DNA of 64,000 bases. It comes from Lachnospiraceae bacterium (GTDB taxonomy: Bacteria > Bacillota > Clostridia > Lachnospirales > Lachnospiraceae). The stretch is taken from positions 80,545 to 144,544 of the forward strand of contig JAAUZC010000044.1 of NCBI GenBank assembly GCA_014804795.1. The letters run 5' to 3'. Position 1 is the stretch's first letter. Each line of letters opens with the position of its first letter. Below, piece after piece: positions 52,769-62,600 of the stretch. The notes beneath the pieces are model-generated. The model saw only the letters and a program-made list of their open reading frames with translations, ran no database searches and was not told the DNA's origin. The position numbers and the translations under genes are program-made.

Positions 52769-54835
52769 TTATTGACTGCCCGGCTGGTAATCCGGCCGGA
52801 ACAGCCCAGCCAGATAATATCCATCCATGCCATTATCATAGCGAACAACAAGAGACTGCTCTCTGTCTCCGTCATCCGTCTCCCAGTCTTCAATATCTAT
52901 ACTGACGGCAGGTATGCAGTGCTCCGTATGAAACTTGCGAACCAGATAAGTATCTTCATCATAAACGTAAATTCTCCCGTCATAATAAATTCCATTATTT
53001 CTTGCGGCTTCCTCCGGCATGTAAACTTCCGCATAACGGATCATATATTTTTTCCCGGTAGTCCGGTCCGTCACTTCCTTCTCCCAGATGAAATCTTCAT
53101 AGTAAGTCCCCCAGATATCATCACGCTCCGCATATTCTTCAAAGGAATACAGATAATCGGATAAAATCTCTTCTTCTCCATTCTCATAGCGGACGATCTT
53201 TACCCGCACACCATCATCCGTCCATTCATGATCATACTGTTTTACTATTTCATAATCCATCTCATTTTTCCACTGATAAGTAATTTCCGTACCATCAATC
53301 GCGGAACCATGATAGTGCATATAGAGTCTTCTTGTCTCATCGTCCACACTGTACATCCCATAATAATCCAGCTCCGAATCCACCTTCACAAATTCCTTTC
53401 GGGAAGGGCTGAAAATATAATGACTGGCAGTGCCGCCGTTTGCCCCGTAATAATAGCTCACAGTGAGATCCTCATATCCATCTGCATTAAAATCCTCAAA
53501 CTTAAACGGAGATTTATGAGCATAGCTGGAATCCACCTCTATTTCCTGCAGGAATTCATTCCTCTCTTCATCAAATATCCCTACCCTGTAGATATAATTG
53601 TTCAGTAGTTCACCTTCCGTTTTTTCGATAATCTCCGCCTGAAACCGAAGAATTTTTTCGCCTCCCCAATTCCTGATATAAAAATAGGTTCCCGCAAGAT
53701 TATCTTCGTATGCGATACTGCCATCCTCTTCCTGCTTCCATGAAAAACATTCCATATAATCATAGCCCATACTGCTTCTCACTGTATCTGCCATGCTGTA
53801 ATACCCCGGCTCTCCCTGGCTGAACACTTCATATACTTCACCATTTTGAAGGAAAAATCCATGGTTGCTTTCCGGCTCTTCCACCTTATAAAAAATCTGG
53901 TCAAGCATTCCTTCCTCATAATTCCACAGAGTATTTTCTCCATACAGGTTCATTTCCAGACTGTACATGTCCGGATACCTGTCCGCAAAATAAGGCACTG
54001 CCTCCTCAAAGCTGTCAAACTTCAGACATATATCTGCGGAGCGCAGCACCACTTCCGTCACAACGCTCTCCTCTTCGTCTCCTTTTTCTATTTTAAAATA
54101 AAACCCATCTTCCTGCCCGTGAAAGAGAAGCGTATCCCCATCAAACTTTATACACGCCTCCCCATATTGGAACATTCTCCGTATACCTTCATCTCTTTTA
54201 TACCCTGTATAGGTGTCCGCAACAGTCCCATCCGCCTTCATCACCATCAACCCATTCCATTGCAGGCCGGATGTAAAGAGCCACTCCCTCAGGAACTCCT
54301 GCCATTCTTCATCGTTCATCTTTTCCCCATACAATATATAAACACTGTCCTCAGATCTGATATACAGCCAGTGCTCTTGATCGGCATCCAGTTGAACAAA
54401 CTGGTCTATTTCTGTACTGCCATTTATCCGACATACCACTTCGTTGTCCGGGTATTGATCTGTCAATTCTCCGATATGACTATTGATCAATACAAATAAC
54501 TCTTCTTCCGACAGCATATCATGACAAACCACTATGATATTTCCATCCTGTCTGTCATTTTCTGCTTCTGAAATCGCCGTCTCAACTGTTTCTAAGTTCT
54601 TTTCCTGTATAAAATACCCTGTTTTTTCACCATTCGTATCTTCATCCAGTGAAAAATACTGCCATCCAAAACAGGACTCCCATTGCAGCTCTTCTCCAAT
54701 AGAAAAAAACTGTCCGGCAGACTCATTTTCTATCTGCCGGACATCTTCTCTCCCACACCCCGACAAAATGCCCGAGATGCCGCATAATAGCAGTAATCCG
54801 AAAATCACATGACTTTTGAACATTAATCTCTTCAT
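52769..54835 (-). CDS. Large lipoprotein of unknown function
   Basis: The 688-residue protein has a lipoprotein signal peptide with lipobox ILSGC (Cys27 from the ATG at 54835, which has AAAAGG eight bases upstream). The rest is extracellular and acidic, rich in tyrosine, aspartate and glutamate. One segment, KFEDFNADGYEDLTVSYYYGANGG, resembles an FG-GAP/VCBS-type calcium-binding loop, and there are several DG-containing turns. No catalytic motif is recognised. It may be a surface sensor or binding protein. It sits between the ribosomal operon and a nucleotidyltransferase gene. Confidence 0.7.
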   Translation of the reverse strand: MKRLMFKSHVIFGLLLLCGISGILSGCGREDVRQIENESAGQFFSIGEELQWESCFGWQYFSLDEDTNGEKTGYFIQEKNLETVETAISEAENDRQDGNIIVVCHDMLSEEELFVLINSHIGELTDQYPDNEVVCRINGSTEIDQFVQLDADQEHWLYIRSEDSVYILYGEKMNDEEWQEFLREWLFTSGLQWNGLMVMKADGTVADTYTGYKRDEGIRRMFQYGEACIKFDGDTLLFHGQEDGFYFKIEKGDEEESVVTEVVLRSADICLKFDSFEEAVPYFADRYPDMYSLEMNLYGENTLWNYEEGMLDQIFYKVEEPESNHGFFLQNGEVYEVFSQGEPGYYSMADTVRSSMGYDYMECFSWKQEEDGSIAYEDNLAGTYFYIRNWGGEKILRFQAEIIEKTEGELLNNYIYRVGIFDEERNEFLQEIEVDSSYAHKSPFKFEDFNADGYEDLTVSYYYGANGGTASHYIFSPSRKEFVKVDSELDYYGMYSVDDETRRLYMHYHGSAIDGTEITYQWKNEMDYEIVKQYDHEWTDDGVRVKIVRYENGEEEILSDYLYSFEEYAERDDIWGTYYEDFIWEKEVTDRTTGKKYMIRYAEVYMPEEAARNNGIYYDGRIYVYDEDTYLVRKFHTEHCIPAVSIDIEDWETDDGDREQSLVVRYDNGMDGYYLAGLFRPDYQPGSQ

Positions 54836-54873
54836 GCTCATACCTTTTCACATTGTTTATGCTATTCAACAGA

Positions 54874-55791
54874 TTACCAGTTCCCCTCCGGATAAAGTCC
54901 GGCATTTTTTAAATTTTTGATAGCTTCTACCACCACAGGTTTATCCTCTTTATAGGTTACCCCGTACCAGCGGTCGGCCGATTTTAACACAGTCACTTCT
55001 GCCTTGCCTTCTTTCAACAGTTCATCCACTACAAAGGGCAGGAAATATTCGCATTTCAGAGGGTTTTTAGACAGATTCTCCTTTAAAAACTGTGCAAAAC
55101 GGTCTTTCAATTCCTTTAACATACTAGCTGTAAATCCCCACATATTCATGGATACAATACTATCCTCCGAAAGGTCTACCCAGCTTTCTCCCTCATCTTC
55201 CGTATAAGCCGGTCCGTCCGTATGTTTTTCAATGCGCGTCCGCTCTACGATTCCTGTCAGTTTTCCCGCATCATTGACATCACATACCCCACGGGCCACA
55301 TGACCGTTTTCTGTCAGCGTGTTTTTCAGATAATATCCCACCATCGCATACTGATATTTTTCCCCATCCTGATGGGAACTCAAAAAATCATATATAACCT
55401 GAAAAGCTTCTCTTCCATAATAATCATCCGCATTGATCACGGCAAACGGGCCGTCCACACAGGAGAGACAGGAAAGTACGGCATGGCCGGTTCCCCACGG
55501 TTTTTGCCGTCCTTCCGGCACTTCATAGCCCTCCGGAAGATTGTGCAGATCCTGAAAGACGTACTCCACCTGTATTTTATCGGCTATACGATCCCCGATG
55601 CACTCCCTAAAGTCCGCTTCATTCTCTTTTTTGATGATAAAAATCACCTTTTCAAATCCTGCACGGATAGCATCATAGATTGAAAAATCTATAATAATAT
55701 GCCCGTTATCGTCCACCGGATCTATCTGTTTTAATCCACCGTAACGACTTCCCATGCCTGCCGCCATAATTACCAATACTGGTTTCTTCAT
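54874..55791 (-). CDS. Nucleotidyltransferase-fold protein (sugar-phosphate or alcohol-phosphate type)
   Basis: The 305-residue protein begins KPVLVIMAAGMGSRYGGLKQIDPV, the nucleotide-binding loop of NTP-transferase-fold enzymes, and has GTGHAVLSCLSCVDGPFAVINADDYYGREAF with the metal-binding DD pair. It probably activates a phosphorylated sugar or alcohol, but it lacks the standard motifs of GlmU, GalU or RmlA, so the substrate is open. A good ribosome binding site (AAAAAGGAG) precedes the ATG. It ends 38 bases before the lipoprotein gene. Confidence 0.8.
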   Translation of the reverse strand: MKKPVLVIMAAGMGSRYGGLKQIDPVDDNGHIIIDFSIYDAIRAGFEKVIFIIKKENEADFRECIGDRIADKIQVEYVFQDLHNLPEGYEVPEGRQKPWGTGHAVLSCLSCVDGPFAVINADDYYGREAFQVIYDFLSSHQDGEKYQYAMVGYYLKNTLTENGHVARGVCDVNDAGKLTGIVERTRIEKHTDGPAYTEDEGESWVDLSEDSIVSMNMWGFTASMLKELKDRFAQFLKENLSKNPLKCEYFLPFVVDELLKEGKAEVTVLKSADRWYGVTYKEDKPVVVEAIKNLKNAGLYPEGNW

Positions 55792-55854
55792 AATAGTTCT
55801 CCTTTTTCTCTTTTATATTTATCAAAATTGCTCCGGATCGGTCGCTTTCCAAAC

Positions 55855-56568
55855 TCACAACGCCGAAAAGATTTCCCCGATACTTCCCTGCACAATGAGG
55901 TCCGCCATACCGTCTTTCGGCGTCGGCGTTTTATTGACAAGTACAAGCTTGCTGCCCCGGTAATAATCTATAAGGCCCGCTGCCGGATAAACTGCGAGAG
56001 ATGTTCCGCCGACGATCAGTACATCCGCCTCCTCAATATGCCGCACGGCAGATGTCAAAGTCTTATTGTCAAGCCCCTCCTCATAGAGTACCACATCCGG
56101 TTTGATAATGCCGCCGCAGGAACATTTCGGAACTTTCTCCGAATTCTTAACAGATTCCACATGATAAAACTTTCCGCAGTGTTCACAGTAATTTCTCAGC
56201 ACGCTGCCGTGCAGTTCCAGCACATTTACGCTGCCCGCTTTCTGATGCAAACCATCGATATTCTGGGTAATCACCGCCTTTAATTTCCCCTCTGCCTCCC
56301 ACTGCGCCAGTTTTTTGTGCGCCGCATTGGGTTCCGCATCCAGATACAGCATCTTATCCCGATAAAATTTAAAAAATTCCTCTGTTCTTGAACGGAAAAA
56401 AGTATGGCTTAAAATCGTCTCGGGCGGATAGGCATACTTCTGATGGTACAGTCCGTCTGTACTCCTGAAATCAGGGATGCCGCTCTCTGTTGATACTCCC
56501 GCTCCGCCAAAAAATACAATATTATTGCTCTCATCAATCCACTTTTTTAACGTTTCCAGTTCTGCCAT
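55855..56568 (-). CDS. NAD-dependent protein deacylase, Sir2 family
   Basis: The 237-residue sirtuin has FFGGAGVSTESGIPDFRSTDGLY, the catalytic histidine region TQNIDGLHQKAGS and LHGSVLRNYCEHCGKFY, a four-cysteine zinc site (CEHC and CSCGG) and PDVVLYEEGL. It removes acyl groups from lysine using NAD. No substrate is suggested by neighbours; the nucleotidyltransferase gene lies 63 bases downstream on the same strand. Confidence 0.93.
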   Translation of the reverse strand: MAELETLKKWIDESNNIVFFGGAGVSTESGIPDFRSTDGLYHQKYAYPPETILSHTFFRSRTEEFFKFYRDKMLYLDAEPNAAHKKLAQWEAEGKLKAVITQNIDGLHQKAGSVNVLELHGSVLRNYCEHCGKFYHVESVKNSEKVPKCSCGGIIKPDVVLYEEGLDNKTLTSAVRHIEEADVLIVGGTSLAVYPAAGLIDYYRGSKLVLVNKTPTPKDGMADLIVQGSIGEIFSAL

Positions 56569-56687
56569 TACCGTCCGCCCTCCTCATATCTTTCTATCCT
56601 GCATGAATGCTTCCCGTCAGTATTTCCCTTTTCATTATACTCTCTGCCTCTTTATTTCACAATAAAATATTTGAAACGTTTTAAAAA

Positions 56688-56712
56688 ATAAAAACCCCGA
56701 ACAGTCGAGGTT
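56688..56712 (-). terminator. Terminator after the tRNA-Glu/tRNA-Cys transcript
   Basis: On the minus strand AACCTCG and CGGGGTT form a seven-base stem (one G-T pair) followed by a TTTTTATTTTTT tract, just after the tRNA-Cys 3' end. Confidence 0.7.
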
Positions 56713-56717
56713 TCAAG

Positions 56718-56788
56718 AGGCGTGAGCCGGATTTGAACCGGCGATAACGGTGTTGCAGACCGGGGCCTTACCACTTGGCTATCACGCC
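56718..56788 (-). tRNA. tRNA-Cys (anticodon GCA)
   Basis: Minus-strand cloverleaf of 71 bases: acceptor GGCGTGA pairs with TCACGCC, discriminator T, anticodon loop CTGCAAC with GCA, T loop GGTTCAAATCC. The T discriminator is the cysteine identity base. No CCA is encoded. Confidence 0.93.
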
Positions 56789-56801
56789 ATATTTATTTAA
56801 C

Positions 56802-56873
56802 TGACTCCGACGGGAATCGAACCCGTGTTACCGCCGTGAAAGGGCGATGTCTTAACCGCTTGACCACGGAGCC
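56802..56873 (-). tRNA. tRNA-Glu (anticodon TTC)
   Basis: Minus-strand cloverleaf of 72 bases with acceptor GGCTCCG against CGGAGTC, anticodon loop CTTTCAC with TTC, and T arm GGGTTCGATTCCC. It is upstream of tRNA-Cys with a 13-base spacer, probably one transcript. Confidence 0.93.
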
Positions 56874-57016
56874 CTGTTCGCCCGCCAGGTACAGTCTTTC
56901 TGCTATACCATATCAGCGACGTATAAAATGATACCACATATCAGATATTTTTGCAAGCGGTTTTATTACAGTTTTTTATTCTGTCATTTGTATACCAAAA
57001 ATAAAATCTTAAATCA

Positions 57017-57538
57017 TTATCGCTGCCGCTCTATTCTTACGCCCACAGTCCGGATCAAAATGGCTGCAAGCAAAACTGCCAGAAGGCGTATTTTTCCGGC
57101 AGTACCGGATATAAGAGGAAACAGCCGGCCCAGGCCGGGAATGTGGAGTTTTACCCGTCCGACCACCCGCTCATAGGAAACGGGCATGGGATCCGGAGCC
57201 ATATTAGCATCTCCTTTTGTGACCAGCTCTTTTTCTCCGTTCCGGTTCTCCACCACGCGATGGGTTACGGCCCCCTCACTGCCTGTGCCTGTATAAAAAG
57301 TAATAATCTCCCCGGAAATCAGTTCCTCAGGCTGCACCTTTCCGACATAAACAATGCTGCCTACAGGGATTTCAGGTTCCATACTTCCGCTTACAATAGC
57401 ATATGGCTGAATACCAAAAATCCGCGGCAGGGTAAATGGCAGACAAATCAGAATCACAAGAGTCGTAAGCAAAATACAAGCTCCATTGCAAAGTGTGTAC
57501 AACAGTCCTTTCTTCTCCGGCGTTTTTCTTTCTGACAT
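57017..57538 (-). CDS. Signal peptidase I, SipW/archaeal-ER type
   Basis: The 173-residue protein starts at the ATG at 57538 behind GAGGAGAG. It has a first membrane span (residues 16-38), the catalytic serine in YAIVSGSMEPEIPVGSIVYV, a histidine in place of the general-base lysine (GAVTHRVVE), which marks the SipW/ER group, ELVTKGDANMAPDPMPV, and a second span near the C-terminus. Such enzymes usually process pilins or biofilm matrix proteins of the same locus. Here the neighbour is a class C sortase, but no pilin gene is seen. Confidence 0.88.
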   Translation of the reverse strand: MSERKTPEKKGLLYTLCNGACILLTTLVILICLPFTLPRIFGIQPYAIVSGSMEPEIPVGSIVYVGKVQPEELISGEIITFYTGTGSEGAVTHRVVENRNGEKELVTKGDANMAPDPMPVSYERVVGRVKLHIPGLGRLFPLISGTAGKIRLLAVLLAAILIRTVGVRIERQR

Positions 57539-57564
57539 AATTTCTCTCCTCTTTCTTCTAATGA

Positions 57565-58404
57565 TCAATCCGTCTCTTTTCTGTTCATCCGGTAAACCAG
57601 TATTATCATCCAGATCAGCAGAAGCACTGTAACGGCCACCCACCAGTAGCGGCTCCAAAAACTCTCCAATGCAACTTTCTCCTGTTCCTCCAGTTCTGCT
57701 TTCTCCTCATAAGGAATTCGCTTTCCATGTACATAAAGCCGATGGGTATTGATTCCGTAAGGCGTACAGGTGATTAATGTTACCAGATCTTCACCGGTTT
57801 GAATCTTCAGGGCTTCTGTCTCATGGGGCAGCACTGTCTGTGTCCCATAGACTTCATAGGCCATCGTTTCCCCCAGCACTCCGACATAAAATACATCCCC
57901 CTCTTTCAGCTGATCCAGATTTGTGAATAATGTTTTACTGGGCAGTCCCCGGTGGGCAGAAAGACATGCATGCGTACTGCTGCCTCCTACCGGCAGCGAT
58001 GAGCCTTCCAGATGTCCGACTCCTTTCTGCAATACATCCTCCGAAGTACCATGATAGATTGGCAGCTCCAGCCCGAGTCTGGGAATCCGCAGAATTCCCA
58101 TAGTTCCGTCTTCATCCACGCTCAGCAAAGACAAATATGTGCTGTCCTCCTGGCCGCTGTCTGCAAAAGCATCCGTAATGCCTGAAAGTATCCCGTCAGC
58201 CAAAGCCTGATTGTATGCCTGTGCGTCCTCCCTCATGCGAGTATATATCCCTTCATCCATGGATGCAAGCGTCTCCTCATAGGCCGTAACAACCTCTCCC
58301 TGTACATGTTCATTATATATACGCGACAAAAACGGATAATCCATAATTCCAATAAAAGTCAAAAACAATATGACAAATATAATGGACTTTGTTTGTTGCT
58401 TCAT
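57565..58404 (-). CDS. Class C (pilus-polymerising) sortase
   Basis: The 279-residue protein starts at the ATG at 58404 behind AAAGGAAC. It has membrane spans at both ends (residues 7-25 and about 248-268), as class C sortases do, IPRLGLELPIYHGTSEDVLQKGVGHLEGSSLPVGG, the catalytic histidine in CLSAHRGLP, the catalytic cysteine in TLITCTPYGINTHRLYVHG and the arginine in the same segment. Class C sortases join pilin subunits. It is 26 bases upstream of the signal-peptidase gene. No pilin or LPXTG gene is next to it in the window. Confidence 0.9.
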   Translation of the reverse strand: MKQQTKSIIFVILFLTFIGIMDYPFLSRIYNEHVQGEVVTAYEETLASMDEGIYTRMREDAQAYNQALADGILSGITDAFADSGQEDSTYLSLLSVDEDGTMGILRIPRLGLELPIYHGTSEDVLQKGVGHLEGSSLPVGGSSTHACLSAHRGLPSKTLFTNLDQLKEGDVFYVGVLGETMAYEVYGTQTVLPHETEALKIQTGEDLVTLITCTPYGINTHRLYVHGKRIPYEEKAELEEQEKVALESFWSRYWWVAVTVLLLIWMIILVYRMNRKETD

Positions 58405-58482
58405 AGGACTGTTCCTTTCCTCTCTGATACTCATCATTTGATTTTAAATCTCTGAAGTCTACCGGATTCTCAATTACACAAA

Positions 58483-58510
58483 AACCTGTAAACATCCACG
58501 CTTACAGGTT
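58483..58510 (-). terminator. Terminator after the FRG-domain gene
   Basis: On the minus strand AACCTGTAA and TTACAGGTT form a perfect 9-base stem with an 10-base loop, followed by TTTTTGTG. It closes the transcript coming from 63524 and separates that module from the sortase genes. Confidence 0.85.
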
Positions 58511-58560
58511 TGTACTAAACTATAATGTTCAATCTTTTGCACAGATAAATGCAAACAGCC

Positions 58561-59655
58561 TCAGATTGAAAAGTCCATATTTTCCATATCCCGGACAACC
58601 CTTTCCGTATCCGGATACAAATCGCTGTTCTTAAATCCCATTCTGCGCATCTGCGCTGCTATCTTGCGCGGGTTTGTCAGCTGTATTTCATACAGACATT
58701 CCCGGCAGGAAGCCATATACTCCATAGCGATCGGAGCAAATCCAATTTTTAGTTCCGCCAATTCCATTTCCTGCTTCCGTGGAATATAATGTGGAAATAC
58801 CGTAAATACACCTTTCTGGCTCTTGATTCTCTGGCTGTGGTAAGGATGGATGATCGCCAGGGGCGGCACCGTGCCATAATCCACCGGTACACCGTCCGTA
58901 TATATCCTCAGCAGGAGATAAAAGAAAGGATTCATCTCCATACCTTTCAGCGCTTCCTTCTCCCGGCCGATATAATTTTTCCTTACATTCTCCAGAGCCG
59001 TCAAGCTCGCAATAAAGTTAAAATTTTGATCTTCTTTGGCTGCCAATGAAAAATAAATATCCTCATGATCCCTGAGTTCTTCTCCGATACACTTTCTATC
59101 ACTTTTATCCATATCCCACAGAACACGCTCTATCACAGGAAAATCATCCTGCACAAATGATTTATACACGTTCCGGTTCAGTTCGTCAGGGCGCAGAATC
59201 CAGAGGGAAGGCTGCAGCTTATGCCTTTTTTGCGTAATCTCCTGATCTCTATAAGGTATTAAAAAGGCCTCCAGCGCAAACTCCAATGCGGTAAACAACG
59301 ACTCACTCCAGTCCATGAGGCGGGTTTTTGATAAGAAATGCTGCATAATTTCCTGCCACTCAAAAACGGACTGAGGCTCGCGGTAATCCGTCTTGTCAAA
59401 GATTCTTGACATAAAATGCTGGTAGCGGTAGTTCTCACGCAGATGGTTATTGCCGTATCTCTCTAAATCGTTATAATGATATTCCGCTTTCCGAAAAATA
59501 TTCGGTTCAAGATTATAGTATGTATATTCCTGTCCCCTGAACCACATTGGGCGAAAAACATCATCCTTTCTGCAGTCATCCCCAATTACATCTACATAGT
59601 CCAGCACTTGTTCAAGGGAATCCGCATAAAATCTATGAGCAATTTGCTTCTCCAT
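58561..59655 (-). CDS. FRG-domain protein
   Basis: The 364-residue protein contains an FRG domain: MWFRGQEYTYYNLEPNIFR (FRG at residues 39-41), then EWQEIMQHFLSKTRLMDWSESLFTALEFALEAF (residues 99-131), which follows the family pattern W..l.QHhG.pTRLlDW...l.ALyFA. The domain is a recurring but poorly understood module named for its Phe-Arg-Gly motif. The remaining 230 residues show no recognised domain. GGAGGAG stands in front of the ATG, and the gene overlaps the end of the giant gene upstream by 23 bases, so the two products are probably made together. A role in immunity or protein modification is speculation. Confidence 0.8.
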   Translation of the reverse strand: MEKQIAHRFYADSLEQVLDYVDVIGDDCRKDDVFRPMWFRGQEYTYYNLEPNIFRKAEYHYNDLERYGNNHLRENYRYQHFMSRIFDKTDYREPQSVFEWQEIMQHFLSKTRLMDWSESLFTALEFALEAFLIPYRDQEITQKRHKLQPSLWILRPDELNRNVYKSFVQDDFPVIERVLWDMDKSDRKCIGEELRDHEDIYFSLAAKEDQNFNFIASLTALENVRKNYIGREKEALKGMEMNPFFYLLLRIYTDGVPVDYGTVPPLAIIHPYHSQRIKSQKGVFTVFPHYIPRKQEMELAELKIGFAPIAMEYMASCRECLYEIQLTNPRKIAAQMRRMGFKNSDLYPDTERVVRDMENMDFSI

Positions 59656-62600
59656 CTTCCTCTCCTCCCTTATAATCTTTCAGTGAGGACATAATTTTGA
59701 AACGGTTCCTGTAATAATAAGTCTGGATAAACTGCAGGGTATCTTCCAGCATTTCCGAGGGTTTCTTATCCCTGGCCGACTGCGGTTCGTTGTAGTATCG
59801 GGAAACCACTTTACAAATTTCCTCCTCCCGCGTCTCTTTGCAGACCTTCCAGTAACTTTTGTACAACGCATCCAAATGCTCGAATTCTTCTTCCTCTATG
59901 ACGATATATCCATTCTCTCCAACCAGTGCAAGTATAGAGATAAAGCATTTGATCCGGTATAAAATATGTATAATTTTCTTTATTTCATCCTTAACGGTCT
60001 CATACTCTTCCCTGACTTTTTTCCGCCCTTCCTCAATTTCTCTCTCACAGGGCTCATCAAAACGTTTCGGATCTACCAGCAATGCCAGCACAGAATCCTC
60101 TAACGTTTCCTGGATGATTATCATCGGCTGCATAAAGCACTTAAAAATACTTTCGATAGTTCCCTCCAGTCGTCCAAACAGCGCGTCCAGTGAAGTCTTT
60201 TTCTCTTCTTCACCTGTTTCTCTCAGCGTTTCCTCTATCTTCTCTTTCGCACATTCCAGCGTGGAGAAACTGTATTTTTCGCCTTCTTCCAGCAATGTTT
60301 TCATCGAAATTCTCTTTTTATGCCCAAATTTTCTCACTTTGCCGCCGGGCTCATGGCTCAGCAGCACTGCTGCTACGGAGCGAAACCTGTGAACATTTAT
60401 CGCTTCCGCCCAGTCCACATTGTTTTCAATGGAAGCATCGCTTGCCGTCTGAAACATATGGCGGCAATAACCAAAAGCATTCAGCCCCAATGCTTCTGCC
60501 ATAAAAATATCAGCTATGGATTCCCGATACAACGTAACCTCCCTTTCAGTCAGGATATCTACTTCTTCCTGAAGCAAACGATCAAACTCTTTTCCAATTC
60601 TCTCGGCCGCAGCCGTATCTTTTCCTCCGGCACCCTCGTCGTAAAAAATCGTATTTAATATTCGGTAAAGTTCCGGAAATCCCTGATTATTCAAAAATCC
60701 GTTCTCCACTTTATCCTGTATCTCAGAAATACACCCACACCACAGCCCGTCTCGAATTTCCTTATTGTCCTCGCCTTTGCGCCGCTTAGACCATGCGCCG
60801 TACAACCGGTTCAGCTCTCTCATGTTGAAACAGTAGTCCCGTATCTTTTCTTTGCCGATTCCCTTCTTTTCCAGGCCCCTGTTTATTTTTTTGAGTTCTT
60901 CCTCAAAATAGGCCCCAGTTAATCTCACGATTTCCCATTCATTTTTTTTCGGCTCCTCGCCTGTCGTTTGCCGGTAAAAAGCATTATAAATCTCTTTGAG
61001 TACAGAGAACAGCGCATCAGCGTTTTCAACAGATAGTTCTATCAGATTCTTCCAGTTCTGTTTTCCATTTTTCGGTTTCTCTTCGTCCAAAAGTCCCAGC
61101 TTTCCAAGATAACGGAGCAGTGCTTTCTGTATTTCCTCAACATTTGCAGCGTCCTCTTCTTTCTCCAGCTGATCAATATTTTGTTCAAAAACAATACACA
61201 AGAAATCCAACAGTTCTGTATGCAGTTGGTTAAGTGCAAGCTCATCGGCCTTTTCCCCCCGGTCACTACAAAAAGCCCCAAACTTACAAACGGCAGACCG
61301 TACAATACATCCCAGAACCTCATTCTCCAGCTCTCCAAGTTCATAGTAGCCATAATCGTTGGAGTTAGCGTTCAAGAGTTTATAGAATGCCTGCGAAAAT
61401 ATTTCCAGAAATACTGTCTTTACCAGATATTCATTCCTTTTCTTACGCGACAATACCCTGATACAGTGTGATGCCTCATGCAAACTCCAGGGAATCAGAT
61501 CAAACATTCTGCCATAATATTCAAAGGACGGCACCTTGCACACAAAAAGCTGCCTGTAAAGATTCCTTTCATTCTGAAATGCGACCATTGCATGCACACG
61601 TTCTGCCGACAAATCAGGATAAACAATCGGATACCGCATAGGGCGTTTATCTTTTGATTTATCATAATGTTTCTTGTACCGCTGCAAATACTGATACAAG
61701 AACTCACGGTAGGCAATCATCATCTTTTCCGCGTCCAACTGGGTCTGAATTTCATACAGTGGTGCCTGCCAGGTCTGGGCATTCACATTCTGCAAAAATC
61801 TATAATATTGATTGAGAGCTTCCACAACCAGACGAAGTTCTTCAATAAACTGCCCCCGCATCGCCTTTTGTTCTGCCGGATCTCTCTCGTTCTTATAAAA
61901 TTCTCTCCACATGCCAATGCCTTGAAATACAACATCCAGATCACTGGTCAATATCCACCAGTTGACATGAGAATCATTTTCTACCCCTTGGGGTATATAT
62001 GTACTGATCACTTCCCCGAGTTCCCTGCTGACATCTATAAAAGCCCGCCTCTCTTCAACAAACCAGCTTATCATCTGTTGAAATTCCTCTACCTTCTCTC
62101 GGAGACGTTTACTCTCATCTTCCACAGTCTTTTTCAGCTTATCTTTTCCATTCTCGGCACAGCTACTATCCTCACCCGCCGGTTCAAATATCTCGTCCTC
62201 AAGAGAAACCAGAACTCGCTCATTAATGATCTCAATATCGCCCGACACAACACCCTTTTGGAAAGAATCCAAAAATCCGTCTCCTATCTTGGAAAAAGAC
62301 GCAGATTTGTCACCGATAATCTTGCTCTCACACAAGACAGCATACAGTTTTGAAAACTCCTCCATAGACAACAAAATCAGGAAATCATATCTTCCGAATA
62401 ATCCCTCCATAGGTTCCAAAGCAACGCGTATGTCCCCATTTTCTATACTGTTTTGAAATAGTATTTTTGCAAACGCATTGCTCGTGGTAATCCTCAGAGC
62501 AAATTTACACTTACTGTTTTTCTCAACTGTCTCCTTTTGAAACGTATAAAAATAATCTTTATCATCCTTAAAACACTCAATCCCAATATTGGTATAAGTA

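Noticed and set aside
53846..54499. 217-codon plus-strand frame
   Set aside because: Antisense to the lipoprotein gene, no ribosome binding site, composition typical of a shadow frame.
61667..62353. 228-codon plus-strand frame
   Set aside because: Antisense to the 1,193-residue protein; no start signal.
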